Assembly: GCF_002858865.1 (NCBI RefSeq)
Contig: NZ_PJRR01000019.1
Coordinates: 372,001 to 436,000, forward strand
Source of the DNA: Caulobacter vibrioides
GTDB lineage: Bacteria; Pseudomonadota; Alphaproteobacteria; Caulobacterales; Caulobacteraceae
DNA: 64,000 bases
Direction of reading: 5' to 3'
Below, piece by piece: positions 54,951-64,000 of this stretch. A program made the translations under genes and the position numbers. Each line of letters begins with the position of its first letter. The first letter of the stretch is position 1. The notes under the pieces were generated by a model. The model was not told where the DNA came from, did not search any database, and saw only the letters and a list, made by a program, of their open reading frames with translations.

Positions 54951-57710
54951 CTAGAGTTGCTTGCGGAAGCCCAGTCGCACCGTGCGGCCCAGCGGGTCGA
55001 GATAGTCGCGCTGGTAGGCCTGCGGCGTTACGCCATTCTGGTCACGCACCGTCTGCTTGGCGTCGAATACGTTCTCGAAGTTCAGCGAGACCTGCGCGCC
55101 CTTGAGGATCGGATACTTGTCGACCATCGCCTTGCGCGCAGGGGCGTTGAAGCTGGCGAAGAAGCTCACGCCCAGGGTGGCGAGATCCGAGAAGTACAGC
55201 GTCTGGCCGCCGGTGGCCCCACCGTTCACCCAGGTTGAGTCCTTCCAGGTTCCGTTGAAGCGCATGCCAAGGCCGTCCTTGAAGTAGCCGCCCTGCACCT
55301 GCACCTCGTGACGGGCCTGGCCGGTGCGCGAACTGATCGCCGCGCCGTCCAGCTGGTCCAGAACGGGCAGGCCCTCGCGGGTGGTCAGCTCGTCCGTCAG
55401 GCGCCAGGTGTGATAGACCGACAGCTGCAACATGCCCTGCCCCGGCCGCATCATGCCGCCCGGCCCGCCGGGGCCCATCATGCCCCCGCCCCCAGGACCG
55501 CCCGGGCCGCCGAAGCGCATCATGCCGCCCATGCCGCCGCCTGGACCGCCGCCCATGCGCCCGACGCCCATACCGCCCGGCCCGCCGGGCCCCGCCGCCG
55601 CGCCCGGCGTCGGCTTGCCGACGGGCCTGAACAGGTTGAAGCCCCAGCGAATATCCTCGCGTTCGGCGCTCGCGAAGTTCACCGGGCGGGCGTCGATCGC
55701 CACCAAGCGACCGGTGGCGTCCCGCGTGAAGCGTTCCGGGAAGGCGCGCTCCAGATCCGGCGTAATGGCCGGGAAGCTGGAGATCACGTTGCTGGTCTCG
55801 GCGCGGGTGTAGGTCGCGTTGAAGGTCAGCTCGACCTTTTCCAGCGGCTTGTAGTTGACCTGGAACTTCGAGACCTTGCGATTGTCGTTGCGCAGGTTCG
55901 GGTTGCCGCCGTCGGTGCGGGTGATCTGCACGGTCTGCCCCGTGTTGAAATCGAACACCACGACGTTCGGCGTCACCACCAGCGGATCGTTGATCTGATT
56001 GGTAGAGGGCGCGCCCTCCTCGTCCGTGAAGCTGGCGATCAGGCTGAGCGGCTTGATCGGCGTCCAGTTCAGCCCTGCGCCAAGGGTGGTCAGGCCGCCG
56101 AGGTCGGAGAGGTCCTCATAGCCTGCGTTAAAGTTGGCCGAGAGATCGCCGACCTTGGCCAGCACGCCATTGCGGGTGCTGGTCAGCGGCAGCGTGAAGC
56201 TGCTCTGAACGTTCTGCCGGTTGCGCGTGACGTCGCGCTCGGTGCTGACGCCCGAGCGGACGGTCTTGGAGTCCAGCGCACGGGTGTCCGCGCCGATCTT
56301 GAAGCTGGTCTGGACCCCACCGGCCGGCAGCTGGAACAGATTGCCGTTCAGCACAAACTCGGCGCTCGCAGAGGTCGAGACCGAGTGAGCCGTGTCCGGC
56401 GCGACGCTCTTGTAGAGATTGGAGGCGATCGGTCCGAACGGATTGACGCTGGGATCGCCGGCCGTCACTGCGGCTTGGAACGCCGAAGCGTCGAGGCCGC
56501 GCCCCGTGGTGGTGTCGGTCGTTGTGCGGTCGATATCGCTCGTCAGGGTCCAGCGCCAGTCTTTCACCCGCCCGTTGGCCGCCATGCTGACCTGCGTGCG
56601 CAGGACATCGGTCTCCCGCGCCAGCGCCCCGGGCGCGTTGATATAGCGATAGCCGGTCACCGCCTGCGAAAACGGCGAGAAGGGGCTACCCGCCGGCAAG
56701 GTGAACCGCACGCCCGGAAGGCCCAACAGCGCCTGGCTTTTGGTGTCTTCGAGATTTCCGCTGATCGTCAGCTGGGTGGTCTTGTTCAGATCACGGCTGA
56801 TCGAGCCGCGCAGGGTGGCGCGCTCTGACTTGGAGATCAGGGAACGGCTCGCGGTCAGGTCGTCGGTGTTGTAGCGGCCCGCCAGGGGCGAGAAGGCCGA
56901 AAGCCCGACCCTTCCGGCCTGGGCGGCGTCTGGAACGCCCGCGATCTTGACCAATCCGCCGCTGGCGGCGGAGAGCGCGGGATCAATCTCCCCTCCGTTC
57001 AGGCCACTGATGTTGCCGACCAGATCATAGGGCTGGCCGTCTGGGGCGCGCACGATGTTGCGGTCGTTTTCCAGCAGGTAGGGGTCCCGCTGAACCTGCA
57101 GATCCAGGTTCCAGCGCTTGTCGCCGTCGATACGCACCCGATTGCCGCCGCCGCTCAGCGTCGTGCGGCCGCCGTCCGTGGCGACCGTGGCCGCCGCCTG
57201 GGCCGTGGTGGCGTTGTAGTTCTTCTTCAGGATGATGTTCACGACCCGCTGATCGGCCTTGTAGCCGTAGCTCAGCGCGACCTCTTCGGGCAGCACCTGG
57301 AAGCGCTCGATCGCTTCGGGCGGGACGCCCTGAATCTCCTGGAAGCCCGAAATGCGGCGGCCGTTGATCAACAGAACCGGCCCGCCACCGCCGCCATCGC
57401 GCCCTCGGGTGCTGGCGGTCTGCGGGGTCAGAAGCGTCAGGAGCTCACCGATGCTGTTGGCGCCGAAGCTCTTGATCTCCTCCTCGTTCAGCTCGATCTC
57501 GGGCTCGATATTCCCCTCGACCTTGCCCCGGGGATCGGCCTGGATGGTCAGACCTTCGACCTCATTGGGGCCTTCGTCCTTGACCTTTGCTGTCTTCTGG
57601 TCGCCTTCCGCAATCATCACCGGCGGCTCAGCAGGCGTCGCCGCCGAGGTCGCGGCAGGATCGAGCGAGACGGCGGCCAGCCCGTAGAGCAGCACGGTCG
57701 AAAGGGTCAT
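54951..57710 (-). CDS. TonB-dependent receptor with Gly/Met/Pro-rich insertion
   Basis: 919 residues. The N-terminal region, ending near residue 45, is a weak signal peptide. The plug domain (about 60-180) has SFGANSIGELLTLLTP, GGGGGPVLLINGRRISGF and GVPPEAIERFQVLPEEVALSYGY. The barrel follows, ending VNGG..QTLYFSDL and LDPLGRTVRLGF. Near residues 700-758 is an insertion made of Gly, Pro and Met (GGMGVGRMGGGPGGGMGG and similar), with an Arg or Phe here and there, about 60 residues long. It likely forms an extracellular loop. Ligand unknown; the family imports siderophores, sugars or metals. The start is uncertain because the ribosome site is weak. Confidence 0.88.
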   Translation of the reverse strand: MTLSTVLLYGLAAVSLDPAATSAATPAEPPVMIAEGDQKTAKVKDEGPNEVEGLTIQADPRGKVEGNIEPEIELNEEEIKSFGANSIGELLTLLTPQTASTRGRDGGGGGPVLLINGRRISGFQEIQGVPPEAIERFQVLPEEVALSYGYKADQRVVNIILKKNYNATTAQAAATVATDGGRTTLSGGGNRVRIDGDKRWNLDLQVQRDPYLLENDRNIVRAPDGQPYDLVGNISGLNGGEIDPALSAASGGLVKIAGVPDAAQAGRVGLSAFSPLAGRYNTDDLTASRSLISKSERATLRGSISRDLNKTTQLTISGNLEDTKSQALLGLPGVRFTLPAGSPFSPFSQAVTGYRYINAPGALARETDVLRTQVSMAANGRVKDWRWTLTSDIDRTTTDTTTGRGLDASAFQAAVTAGDPSVNPFGPIASNLYKSVAPDTAHSVSTSASAEFVLNGNLFQLPAGGVQTSFKIGADTRALDSKTVRSGVSTERDVTRNRQNVQSSFTLPLTSTRNGVLAKVGDLSANFNAGYEDLSDLGGLTTLGAGLNWTPIKPLSLIASFTDEEGAPSTNQINDPLVVTPNVVVFDFNTGQTVQITRTDGGNPNLRNDNRKVSKFQVNYKPLEKVELTFNATYTRAETSNVISSFPAITPDLERAFPERFTRDATGRLVAIDARPVNFASAEREDIRWGFNLFRPVGKPTPGAAAGPGGPGGMGVGRMGGGPGGGMGGMMRFGGPGGPGGGGMMGPGGPGGMMRPGQGMLQLSVYHTWRLTDELTTREGLPVLDQLDGAAISSRTGQARHEVQVQGGYFKDGLGMRFNGTWKDSTWVNGGATGGQTLYFSDLATLGVSFFASFNAPARKAMVDKYPILKGAQVSLNFENVFDAKQTVRDQNGVTPQAYQRDYLDPLGRTVRLGFRKQL

Positions 57711-58100
57711 TCAGCCCACAGAAGCATGAGTTTCAAACGACGCCGACGCAAACGGCGCCAACGCTGGGTTGTCGCTCCTTACGGCCCGGCGGAGAGCACC
57801 GCAACAGCCTTGGAGAGCCAGCACAGCTATTGCAGCAGAAAGCACACAGGGGTGTGTCCCAATCCGCGCCAAATGCGGCCTAGGCTTTGAAAAATAGACA
57901 TATTCGACATGTGCGAGTGTGCAACACGACACGATGTTTCAGGCGAGAAACAAACCCGGCGCTCGGACTCTGCGCGCACCCCTCGTAAACGCTGCAAGAC
58001 CGCATCTGACGCCCCTTTCAGAGGCCAGATCACAATCTTTGCGCGCAAATTCCTGGAGCCTCTCCGGATCGCGCCACACGTCGTGATTCAAAACAGAAGG
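57711..58100. other. Intergenic region upstream of the TonB-dependent receptor
   Basis: 390 bp between two minus-strand genes. It should hold the promoter and leader of the receptor gene. Short open frames exist but none has a convincing ribosome site or resemblance. I see no Fur-box-like 19-bp palindrome or other recognisable regulatory site. Confidence 0.45.
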
Positions 58101-59489
58101 TCAGCGAGTCGCGCCCGCTGCGGCGCCCTCGCGGATTGTCGCGAACAGGCTGGACAAGGCCTTGGCGTGACCGCCCATCAGGTCGCTATCTGGAAACACC
58201 GCCATTGGAACGGTCGGCGCCAGTCCGCGCCCTTCCAGATCCCGGCCGTCCGCCGTGCGATAGAGCTCCGCCGGCAGGGCCAGAGTCCAACCATTGGGCA
58301 GGGGCTTGGGCAGCTGGTCGGAGAACGCCCCACGCGTCGTCCCACCCACCAGGGTGACGTTCGGCAACGCCTTCATCATCAGGGCGAAAGTCTCGCCCGC
58401 GCTGACCGTGATGTCACTGGTGACCACATAGACCGGACCGGTAAAGCCAACCGCACCGGACGGCTCGACCTTGATCACCTGCGGCGGGGCCTTCGCGCCC
58501 ACCGGAACCTTGGCATAGGCCACACGGGGTTGAGCGGTGAACCGCGCCGCGATCCTTCGGCTGATGACGTCGTATCCGCCCCGATTGTTGCTGACATCGA
58601 CCACCACCGCCCTGGCGCCGACGAAGGCGCTGAGGGCTTCATCGAGGGCAGCGTCCAGCGGTCGCGGATCGTCCGGCGCGGCGTTGCGGGCGAACGCGCC
58701 CATAGTCAGGACATTGAGGTAGCCGACGTCGTCGACCCGCCCCCAGAAGATCCGATTGTTGGCGGCCTGACGCCCCTTGCCCTGCAGCAGGCCCGTCAGG
58801 ATGCCTTCACGGTAGGCCTGGAGCCAGGCCCGCTCGTCGCCGGACGGGTCTGCAGCCCGGACGCGCATCAGCGTGGGCGACTCGCCCGGCTCAAAATCGC
58901 GGCGTGCGCCCTGAACCATCCCATGCAGTTCGACATGCGGATCATCCAGGCCGCTGAGCAGCCCCGCCATCGCCAGCCAAAGCTGATCGTCGGTGGCGTT
59001 CGGCCCCACTTGAGTCAGCGCCTTGGCCTTGCGCGCAGGCCAATCCAGCTTGCGCTCCGCCGAGCGCGGATAGAGTTCGGCGAAGGTGTCCGCCGCGAAG
59101 GCGACGATGCGGTCGGGTGTCCAGCCTCCTGCTGAAATGCAGTCCGTCGGCAGGTTCGGAAGGCGATCAAACTGATAGCGAGTCCCGACCGGATCGCCCG
59201 TCAGGCTGATCACGCCGGGGCCTTCAGCCCGCCAGAGGGCCAGGACCCCGTCGGGATCCGGCTCGCGGCGTGGATCGGGATAGCAGGCGCCGCCGGCGGT
59301 GTGAAACAGTTGAGGCCCATCGGGTCCGAACTGGACGATCCAGCCATAGCCCCGGGATTTCCAGGCGCCGCGCAGCTCTGCGGCTACCGGGCCATTCTTG
59401 GGCTGCACCGGCCAGAACGGGCTTTCCGCCAAGGCCGGAGAAGCCAGCAGGAAAGCGGCTGTGGCCGCGAGAAGACTCAAGCGTTTCAT
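58101..59489 (-). CDS. S41 family peptidase
   Basis: 462 residues. Signal peptide (MKRLSLLAATAAFLLASPALA). The C-terminal half is the S41 (C-terminal processing protease/tricorn) domain: GYLNVLTMG, ARAVVVDVSNNRGGYDVISRRIAARF, and the catalytic serine region TSDITVSAGETFALMM. No PDZ domain is evident, so it belongs to the PDZ-less S41 group. Periplasmic peptidase; target unknown. Confidence 0.87.
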   Translation of the reverse strand: MKRLSLLAATAAFLLASPALAESPFWPVQPKNGPVAAELRGAWKSRGYGWIVQFGPDGPQLFHTAGGACYPDPRREPDPDGVLALWRAEGPGVISLTGDPVGTRYQFDRLPNLPTDCISAGGWTPDRIVAFAADTFAELYPRSAERKLDWPARKAKALTQVGPNATDDQLWLAMAGLLSGLDDPHVELHGMVQGARRDFEPGESPTLMRVRAADPSGDERAWLQAYREGILTGLLQGKGRQAANNRIFWGRVDDVGYLNVLTMGAFARNAAPDDPRPLDAALDEALSAFVGARAVVVDVSNNRGGYDVISRRIAARFTAQPRVAYAKVPVGAKAPPQVIKVEPSGAVGFTGPVYVVTSDITVSAGETFALMMKALPNVTLVGGTTRGAFSDQLPKPLPNGWTLALPAELYRTADGRDLEGRGLAPTVPMAVFPDSDLMGGHAKALSSLFATIREGAAAGATR

Positions 59490-59537
59490 AGGCGCGACGG
59501 TGGAGGCGTCTCCCCCGTCGCGCCAGTGAAAACAGCG

Positions 59538-61388
<1,851 letters not shown>

Positions 61389-61458
61389 TCAAGCTTCCAA
61401 GGAGACCCGGACGTGCGTGCTTGAGTCGGTCTTACGGACGAGACAAACGCTGTCGTCC

Positions 61459-61549
61459 GCGTTCCCTCCCTTCGCCGGCATGACCCGGATCAGGTTCTAC
61501 GGGTCAGGGCGTGAGCCCAATCTCAGCCGCGCGAGCGGCCCCCCGGTGA
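61459..61549 (-). promoter_or_regulatory. TPP (THI element) riboswitch controlling thiC
   Basis: On the minus strand the aptamer reads GGGGGGCCGCTCGCGCGGCTGAGA at the 5' end, with the CTGAGA pyrimidine sensor, and near the 3' end GAACCTGATCCGGGTCATGCCGG and CGAAGGGA, the pyrophosphate-binding helix. These are the conserved THI-box elements. It lies about 80 bp upstream of the thiC start, so translational control or premature termination by TPP is expected. Confidence 0.96.
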
Positions 61550-61608
61550 ACAGACGTCGGACACTAGGGACACTGACGCACAGGTCAAGGCGCAATGCCC
61601 CCCAGGCC

Positions 61609-62007
61609 CTACTCCTTGGGCTCGCTAGCCGGCCGGATCGCCCGCATCCGGGCGTTGCCCTGCTCGAGGGCCGCCTGGGTCAGCCGTTCAAGGCGCGCCA
61701 TGGAAGCGTTGAACTCGGCGTCGCTCAGCGTTGCGTCCCCGGTCACGGGCGGCGGCGCGGTATCCTTTAAGACGACGGGACCCATTGTCAGCGCGGCGTT
61801 CAGATCGCGCAGAGTGACCTGGGTTTGCGCGCGCTCGCGCGCATTGGACGCCGCGATCTGACTTTGCAGAACATCACGACGCGCGTCTTCGAGCGCGTGG
61901 GCGGCGGCGTTTCGCGCTTGGATTTCACGCAGGTCTTGCGCATGCGCGGCTCCGCCCCCGAGGAACGCAGCAAGACCTGCGGAAAGAAGATACGCCGCTC
62001 GACTCAC
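61609..62007 (-). CDS. Hypothetical exported protein, helical
   Basis: 132 residues. The start is GTG at 62007, because AAGGAG lies eight bases before it, giving a good signal peptide (SRAAYLLSAGLAAFLGGGAAHA). The mature part is helical and charged (REIQARNAAAHALEDARRDVLQSQIAASNARERAQTQVTL) with a possible coiled coil. I do not recognise it. It follows the next TPR-type gene on the same strand. Confidence 0.65.
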   Translation of the reverse strand: MSRAAYLLSAGLAAFLGGGAAHAQDLREIQARNAAAHALEDARRDVLQSQIAASNARERAQTQVTLRDLNAALTMGPVVLKDTAPPPVTGDATLSDAEFNASMARLERLTQAALEQGNARMRAIRPASEPKE

Positions 62008-62048
62008 CGACTTGGCTCCTTGGGTCGCAGAGCGCACGCCAGACGCAT

Positions 62049-62603
62049 TCAGGGGCGCTTCACCGAGAAACGCGTGAGTTCAAGCTTCGGCGCCGGCCAA
62101 TCGGGATTGAGTTCAGCGGCTCGTGAATAGTCGCGGAACGCCGCCTTCAGATCGCCGAGGCCTTCATTGGCCAGACCGCGATTGAACCAGGCTTTTTCCG
62201 GCTCCTTCACGCCCAAGGCCAATCCCTTGTCGATCTGCTCCACGCCTTCGCGATAGCGCTCCTCGCCGACATAGGCCGCGCCTCGGTTCACAAAAACCTC
62301 GCCCAGATTGGGATCGATCGCGCCCGCTGCGTCGAAATCGGAGCGCGCCGCGCCGAAATCCTTCTGCCGCATCTGGAGCACGCCGCGATTCACATAGGTG
62401 CGGGCGCGGTCACGAAAGTTCAGGTTCTCCAACTCCAAGGCGCTGGTGCAGGCCAACACCGAGCGCTTGTCCGAGCGCCCTTTCAGAGCGGAGTCGGAGC
62501 ATTCCTTCGCGGCCCCGCCGCCGATGACCATCGTGGAAGCTTGTGCAGCGCCAGCGGTCGCCAATGCGGCAACGGCCAAGGCAAAGGGAATTATGCGGGT
62601 CAT
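62049..62603 (-). CDS. Exported TPR-repeat protein
   Basis: 184 residues from ATG 62603. Signal peptide (TRIIPFALAVAALATAGAAQA). Then an N-terminal cysteine pair region (ECSDSALKGRSDKRSVLACTSAL) and three TPR units: ARTYVNRGVLQMRQKDFGAARSDFDAAGAIDPN, GEVFVNRGAAYVGEERYREGVEQIDKGLALG, AWFNRGLANEGLGDLKAAFRDYSRAAELNPD. Likely a periplasmic scaffold. Partner unknown. Confidence 0.85.
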   Translation of the reverse strand: MTRIIPFALAVAALATAGAAQASTMVIGGGAAKECSDSALKGRSDKRSVLACTSALELENLNFRDRARTYVNRGVLQMRQKDFGAARSDFDAAGAIDPNLGEVFVNRGAAYVGEERYREGVEQIDKGLALGVKEPEKAWFNRGLANEGLGDLKAAFRDYSRAAELNPDWPAPKLELTRFSVKRP

Positions 62604-62826
62604 GTCTTCCTCCCTGGGATCGGGTCTGTCTCGCGCCGATCTTCTGGATTCATCATAGCACTGCTCGCGCAGGAGGCTAAGCGCCAGGCGCCCCGTAAAG
62701 CAAAGCCGAGGCCGGGACCTACGGACTGCAGGTCCGCCACAAACCCGCACTGGGCGAGGAGCGTCCGGTCCAACACGGCGGCGCAGGCCGTGCTAACAGA
62801 TGGCGAGTCTCTCAGGATCTGCGCCC

Positions 62827-63828
62827 ATGCATCTCGCTCGCTTTCCTCGCGCCCGCTTCGCCCACCTGCCCACGCCCCTGGAACCCATGCCGCGCCTCGG
62901 CGCGGAGCTGGGGATCGACCTGTGGGTCAAGCGCGACGACTGCACCGGCCTGGCCGGCGGCGGCAACAAGACCCGCAAGCTGGAGTTCCTCCTCGGCGAG
63001 GCCCTGGCCCAGGGCGCCGACACCCTGGTGACCCAGGGCGCGGTTCAGTCCAATCACGTGCGCCAGACCATCGCTGCCGGCGCGCGCTTTGGCCTCAAGA
63101 CCGAGGTGATCCTCGAAGAGCGCACCGGCTCCAAGGCCAGCGACTATATGGGCAACGGCAACGTGCTGCTCGACAAGCTGATGGGCGCGTCGCTGCGCTA
63201 TGTGCCGGGCGGCACGGACATGGTCGCCGAGCTCGACATCACTGCGGAGAGCGTTCGTCAGCGCGGGGGTAAGCCCTACGTGATCCCCGGCGGCGGCTCG
63301 AATACGGTGGGCGCGCTCGGCTATGTCGATTGCGCGCGCGAGCTCGTCGTCCAGGCCGACCAGATGGACTTGAAGATCGATCGCCTGGTCACGGCGACCG
63401 GTAGCGCCGGTACGCACGCCGGCCTGGTCGCCGGCTTCGCCGCGCTGTCCGTCGATATCCCGATCCTGGGCTTCGGCGTCCGCGCGCCCAAGCCCAAGCA
63501 GGAAGAGAACGTCTATAACCTTGCCGTCGCCACGGCCGAGACGATCGGCGCTGGTGGCCGAGTCAGGCGCGAAGCGGTCGTCGCCGACTGCGACTATGTC
63601 GGCGAGGGCTACGGCCTCGTGGACCAAGGCGTGATCGACGCGCTGGCCCTGGCCGCCCGCACCGAAGGTCTGCTGCTCGATCCCGTCTATTCGGGCAAGG
63701 CGATGAAGGGGCTGATCGACCAGGCCCGCAAAGGCGCGTTCAAGGGCGAGCGGGTCGTCTTCCTGCACACCGGCGGCGCCCAGGGCCTGTTCGGCTATCA
63801 GACGGTGCTCGAGCCGGCGCTGGGATAG
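62827..63828 (+). CDS. D-cysteine desulfhydrase / ACC deaminase family PLP enzyme
   Basis: 333 residues. A fold II PLP enzyme: the PLP lysine is in [13 protein letters not shown], with [22 protein letters not shown], the phosphate-binding [15 protein letters not shown], and a C-terminal [15 protein letters not shown]. This is the DcyD group, which degrades D-cysteine to pyruvate, H2S and ammonia; L-cysteate sulfo-lyase CuyA is a close relative and cannot be excluded. It is followed after 12 bp by an aspartate/glutamate racemase gene. Confidence 0.85.
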   Translation: MHLARFPRARFAHLPTPLEPMPRLGAELGIDLWVKRDDCTGLAGGGNKTRKLEFLLGEALAQGADTLVTQGAVQSNHVRQTIAAGARFGLKTEVILEERTGSKASDYMGNGNVLLDKLMGASLRYVPGGTDMVAELDITAESVRQRGGKPYVIPGGGSNTVGALGYVDCARELVVQADQMDLKIDRLVTATGSAGTHAGLVAGFAALSVDIPILGFGVRAPKPKQEENVYNLAVATAETIGAGGRVRREAVVADCDYVGEGYGLVDQGVIDALALAARTEGLLLDPVYSGKAMKGLIDQARKGAFKGERVVFLHTGGAQGLFGYQTVLEPALG

Positions 63829-63840
63829 GGGTCTCGTCGA

Positions 63841-64000
63841 TGAGCAAGGTTCTTGGCGTCCTGGGGGGCATGGGCCCCGCCGCCACGCTGGACTTTCTGG
63901 CCAAACTGCAAGCCGCGACGCCGGTGACCCGCGAGCAGGACCATTTGCGGGTGTTGGTGGACATCAACCCCAAGGTTCCCGACCGCAACGTCGAAGACTC
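63841..64000 (+). CDS. Aspartate/glutamate racemase family protein, N-terminal fragment (cut by window edge)
   Basis: The first 53 codons are visible: MSKVLGVLGGMGPAATLDF, then FLAKLQAATPVTREQDHLRVLVDINPKVPDR. The GGMGPAAT motif and the following helix identify the Asp/Glu racemase superfamily. The catalytic cysteines lie outside the window or at its edge and are not seen. The start is 12 bp after the D-cysteine desulfhydrase stop, so the two form an operon that suggests D-amino-acid metabolism. Confidence 0.85.

Noticed and set aside
57711..57932. A 73-codon minus-strand frame ending at the receptor start
   Set aside because: It contains a hydrophobic stretch but is out of frame with the receptor, has no ribosome site and resembles nothing known.

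Overview
This window is a gene-dense, GC-rich stretch of alphaproteobacterial chromosome. It is very probably from Caulobacter, close to C. crescentus/vibrioides. The placement rests on recognisable Caulobacter proteins (a 609-residue DipM with four LysM repeats and a degenerate LytM domain, a 266-residue SPOR protein matching FtsN, OpgH), on the gene order, and on G/C-ended codon use. I see no tRNA, rRNA, CRISPR array, insertion sequence, phage or integrase. The window is mostly core chromosome.

Layout. 1-4.7 kb: a pair of exported amidohydrolases, topoisomerase IV subunit ParE, and a 0.8 kb non-coding interval with two REP-like palindromic elements flanking a candidate structured RNA. 4.7-13 kb: a PccB-type carboxylase subunit, a YnfA-type membrane protein coupled to the F1 assembly chaperone ATP12, a DUF1800-DUF1501 export pair, an RluC-type pseudouridine synthase coupled to a CrcB fluoride channel, and a protein resembling degenerate GGDEF/EAL domains. 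13-17 kb: lpxC, bamD and recN on the minus strand. 17-24 kb: an exported S9 peptidase, a squalene/phytoene synthase-type protein, a PuuD-N-type membrane protein, a Mth938-fold protein, and secF-secD-yajC. 24-26 kb: a DUF815 ATPase, an XRE-cupin regulator and a GNAT acetyltransferase. 26-41 kb: a block typical of alphaproteobacteria, dipM-pcm-surE-serS, tatC-tatB-tatA, scpB-scpA-nagZ-ftsN, dgt, erpA and xth. 41-54 kb: accessory metabolism and transport, including LysE, DUF885, an MDR oxidoreductase, the glucan glucosyltransferase OpgH, MATE, VOC and ThuA, then a GIY-YIG/DUF2239 pair behind a promoter carrying two palindromic operator-like sites. 54-64 kb: a TonB-dependent receptor with a Gly/Met/Pro-rich insertion, an S41 peptidase, thiC with a TPP riboswitch, small exported proteins, and a D-cysteine desulfhydrase-type enzyme followed by the start of an Asp/Glu racemase.

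Many genes are translationally coupled: ATGA, GTGA or TTGA overlaps occur throughout, and several starts are TTG or GTG. The functional themes are envelope biogenesis and division (LpxC, BamD, SecDF-YajC, TatABC, DipM, FtsN, NagZ, OpgH), chromosome maintenance (ParE, ScpAB, RecN, Xth, Dgt) and thiamine synthesis.

I found no clear new defence or biosynthetic system. The observations most worth a second look are: about 45 extra residues inside the SerS catalytic domain, in a patch of foreign-looking codon use; the tandem palindromic operator at the GIY-YIG/DUF2239 promoter; the unidentified structured RNA after parE; and the absence of argS and ligA from positions where I would expect them by synteny.
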